Assembly (NCBI GenBank): GCA_021463165.1
Contig: JAJTWY010000008.1
Location: 1-64,000, forward strand
Source of the DNA: Pyrinomonadaceae bacterium
Lineage (GTDB): Bacteria; Acidobacteriota; Blastocatellia; Pyrinomonadales; Pyrinomonadaceae
Direction: 5' to 3'
Length of the DNA: 64,000 nucleotides
The translations under genes were made by a program, and so were the position numbers. Positions 63,402-64,000 of the stretch are shown piece by piece; position 1 is the stretch's first letter, and every line of letters begins with the position of its first letter. Below the pieces are notes generated by a model. That model did no database searches. It worked only from the letters and a program-made list of their open reading frames with translations, and had not been told where the DNA came from.

Positions 63402-64000
63402 ATGCGGAAGTTTGCGAAAATCAATGCGATGAAGATCTCGGCAACGATCATCGTTAGGAACGAAGAAGCGAACATCGCCGAGGTTTGCGAAACCGTGGAG
63501 TGGGCGGACGAGATCGTTATCGTAGATTCTGATTCAACAGACAGAACGGTCGAGATCGCCGGCCGATACACCGATAAGCTGTTTAACCGTAAGTGGAACG
63601 GATATAAGGATAAGCACGAATTTGCAGATTCGCAGACGACCGGCGACTGGATCTTCTGGATAGATGCTGACGAGCGTGTCACGCCTGAGTTGCGGACATC
63701 GATCGAGCGGCTTCGAGCGACTGCCCAAAACGATCTTGCCGATGGCTATCGGATAGCTCGGCGAACGGAATACCTTGGCCGATGGATCCGTCATTCAGGC
63801 TGGTACCCAGACTATCAGATGAGGCTTTATCGAAAAGCCAACAGTTATTGGGACGGCGTTGCCCCGCATCAAACAGCGCGCGTGAATGGCCGCGTCGAAG
63901 TCCTCGAAGGTGAATTCCTCCACTACACGAAACGCGACCTGAGCGAACATCATAGGGTTACTGAGGAATATGCTAGCCTGGCTGCGGCTCACCTCGCATC
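63402..64000 (+). CDS. Glycosyltransferase family 2, partial at right edge
   Basis: An open frame starts at ATG 63402, or at ATG 63429 for the normal [16 protein letters not shown] opening, and runs off the right edge. It has the GT-A signature [34 protein letters not shown] (the DxD motif) and [14 protein letters not shown]. This matches WaaE/KdtX-like lipopolysaccharide core and related glycosyltransferases. The usual QKNFAI segment reads KHEFADSQ here. The gene may be linked to the TolC-like gene 60-87 bases upstream, or to surface polysaccharide genes beyond the edge. Confidence 0.83.
   Translation, partial: MRKFAKINAMKISATIIVRNEEANIAEVCETVEWADEIVIVDSDSTDRTVEIAGRYTDKLFNRKWNGYKDKHEFADSQTTGDWIFWIDADERVTPELRTSIERLRATAQNDLADGYRIARRTEYLGRWIRHSGWYPDYQMRLYRKANSYWDGVAPHQTARVNGRVEVLEGEFLHYTKRDLSEHHRVTEEYASLAAAHLA

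Overview
The window is a dense bacterial chromosome segment of mid GC content. It has short intergenic gaps, many overlapping start and stop codons, clear GGAGG ribosome binding sites and GTG or TTG starts. No database could be searched. Gene content and style point to the Acidobacteriota, probably the Blastocatellia/Pyrinomonadales side: DUF6526, DUF4252 proteins behind an ECF sigma factor, lipoproteins with Thr/Pro/Ser linkers, an AmgK/MurU-like pair, an archaeal-type prolyl-tRNA synthetase and an argF'-type arginine operon. That placement is an inference. No rRNA, CRISPR array, prophage or complete insertion sequence was seen.

Layout. 0-3 kb: a partial gene at the left edge (possible DNA methylase), a PIN/antitoxin pair lying between two copies of the 3' end of an FAD/4Fe-4S GltD-like oxidoreductase, and that oxidoreductase. 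3-9.7 kb: TlpA-like thioredoxin and DsbD, prepilin peptidase, a PP0621-like and a TPR protein, a ribbon-helix-helix protein, RNase P RNA and a polysaccharide export protein. 9.8-20.5 kb: PtsI with AIM24 and LOG proteins, an MFS transporter, a sugar nucleotidyltransferase plus sugar kinase pair (probably muropeptide recycling), DUF6526, an MsbA-like ABC exporter and AsnRS. 20.5-26.5 kb is accessory: a decayed toxin-antitoxin locus fused to a beheaded hydrolase, OsmC, an array of hairpins sharing a GCTgaAGC core, a cupin, two paralogous lipoproteins around a DUF4031 protein, and a secreted phosphodiesterase.

26.5-39 kb: metallophosphoesterase, UbiD, a catalytic and non-catalytic M16 protease pair, 3-hydroxyacyl-CoA dehydrogenase and thiolase (reversible acetoacetyl-CoA/3-hydroxybutyryl-CoA chemistry), cytosine deaminase, proline dehydrogenase and prolyl-tRNA synthetase. 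39-46.3 kb: a secreted WSC-domain protein, an alpha/beta hydrolase, and two back-to-back ECF sigma modules. One carries DUF4252 proteins; the other carries a zinc-finger anti-sigma factor and a Spy-like protein. 46.4-49.3 kb: an MlaE-MlaF-MlaD lipid transport operon.

49.3-55.2 kb: a compact arginine operon, argR - P-loop protein - argC - small protein - argD - argF' - argB, closed by a strong terminator. 55.3-61.3 kb (minus strand): a glycolysis and secretion cluster, gap - triple beta/gamma-crystallin protein - lipoprotein - pgk - yitT - tpiA - secG - tRNA-Leu(GAG). The right end holds a TolC-like protein and a glycosyltransferase cut by the window edge.

The strongest candidates for something undescribed are the unnamed P-loop protein inside the arginine operon, with its unusual transcarbamylase and a 76-residue companion; the WSC-domain gene fronted by a copied operon junction; the toxin-antitoxin unit bracketed by host-gene tails; and the secreted triple crystallin encoded inside the glycolytic cluster.
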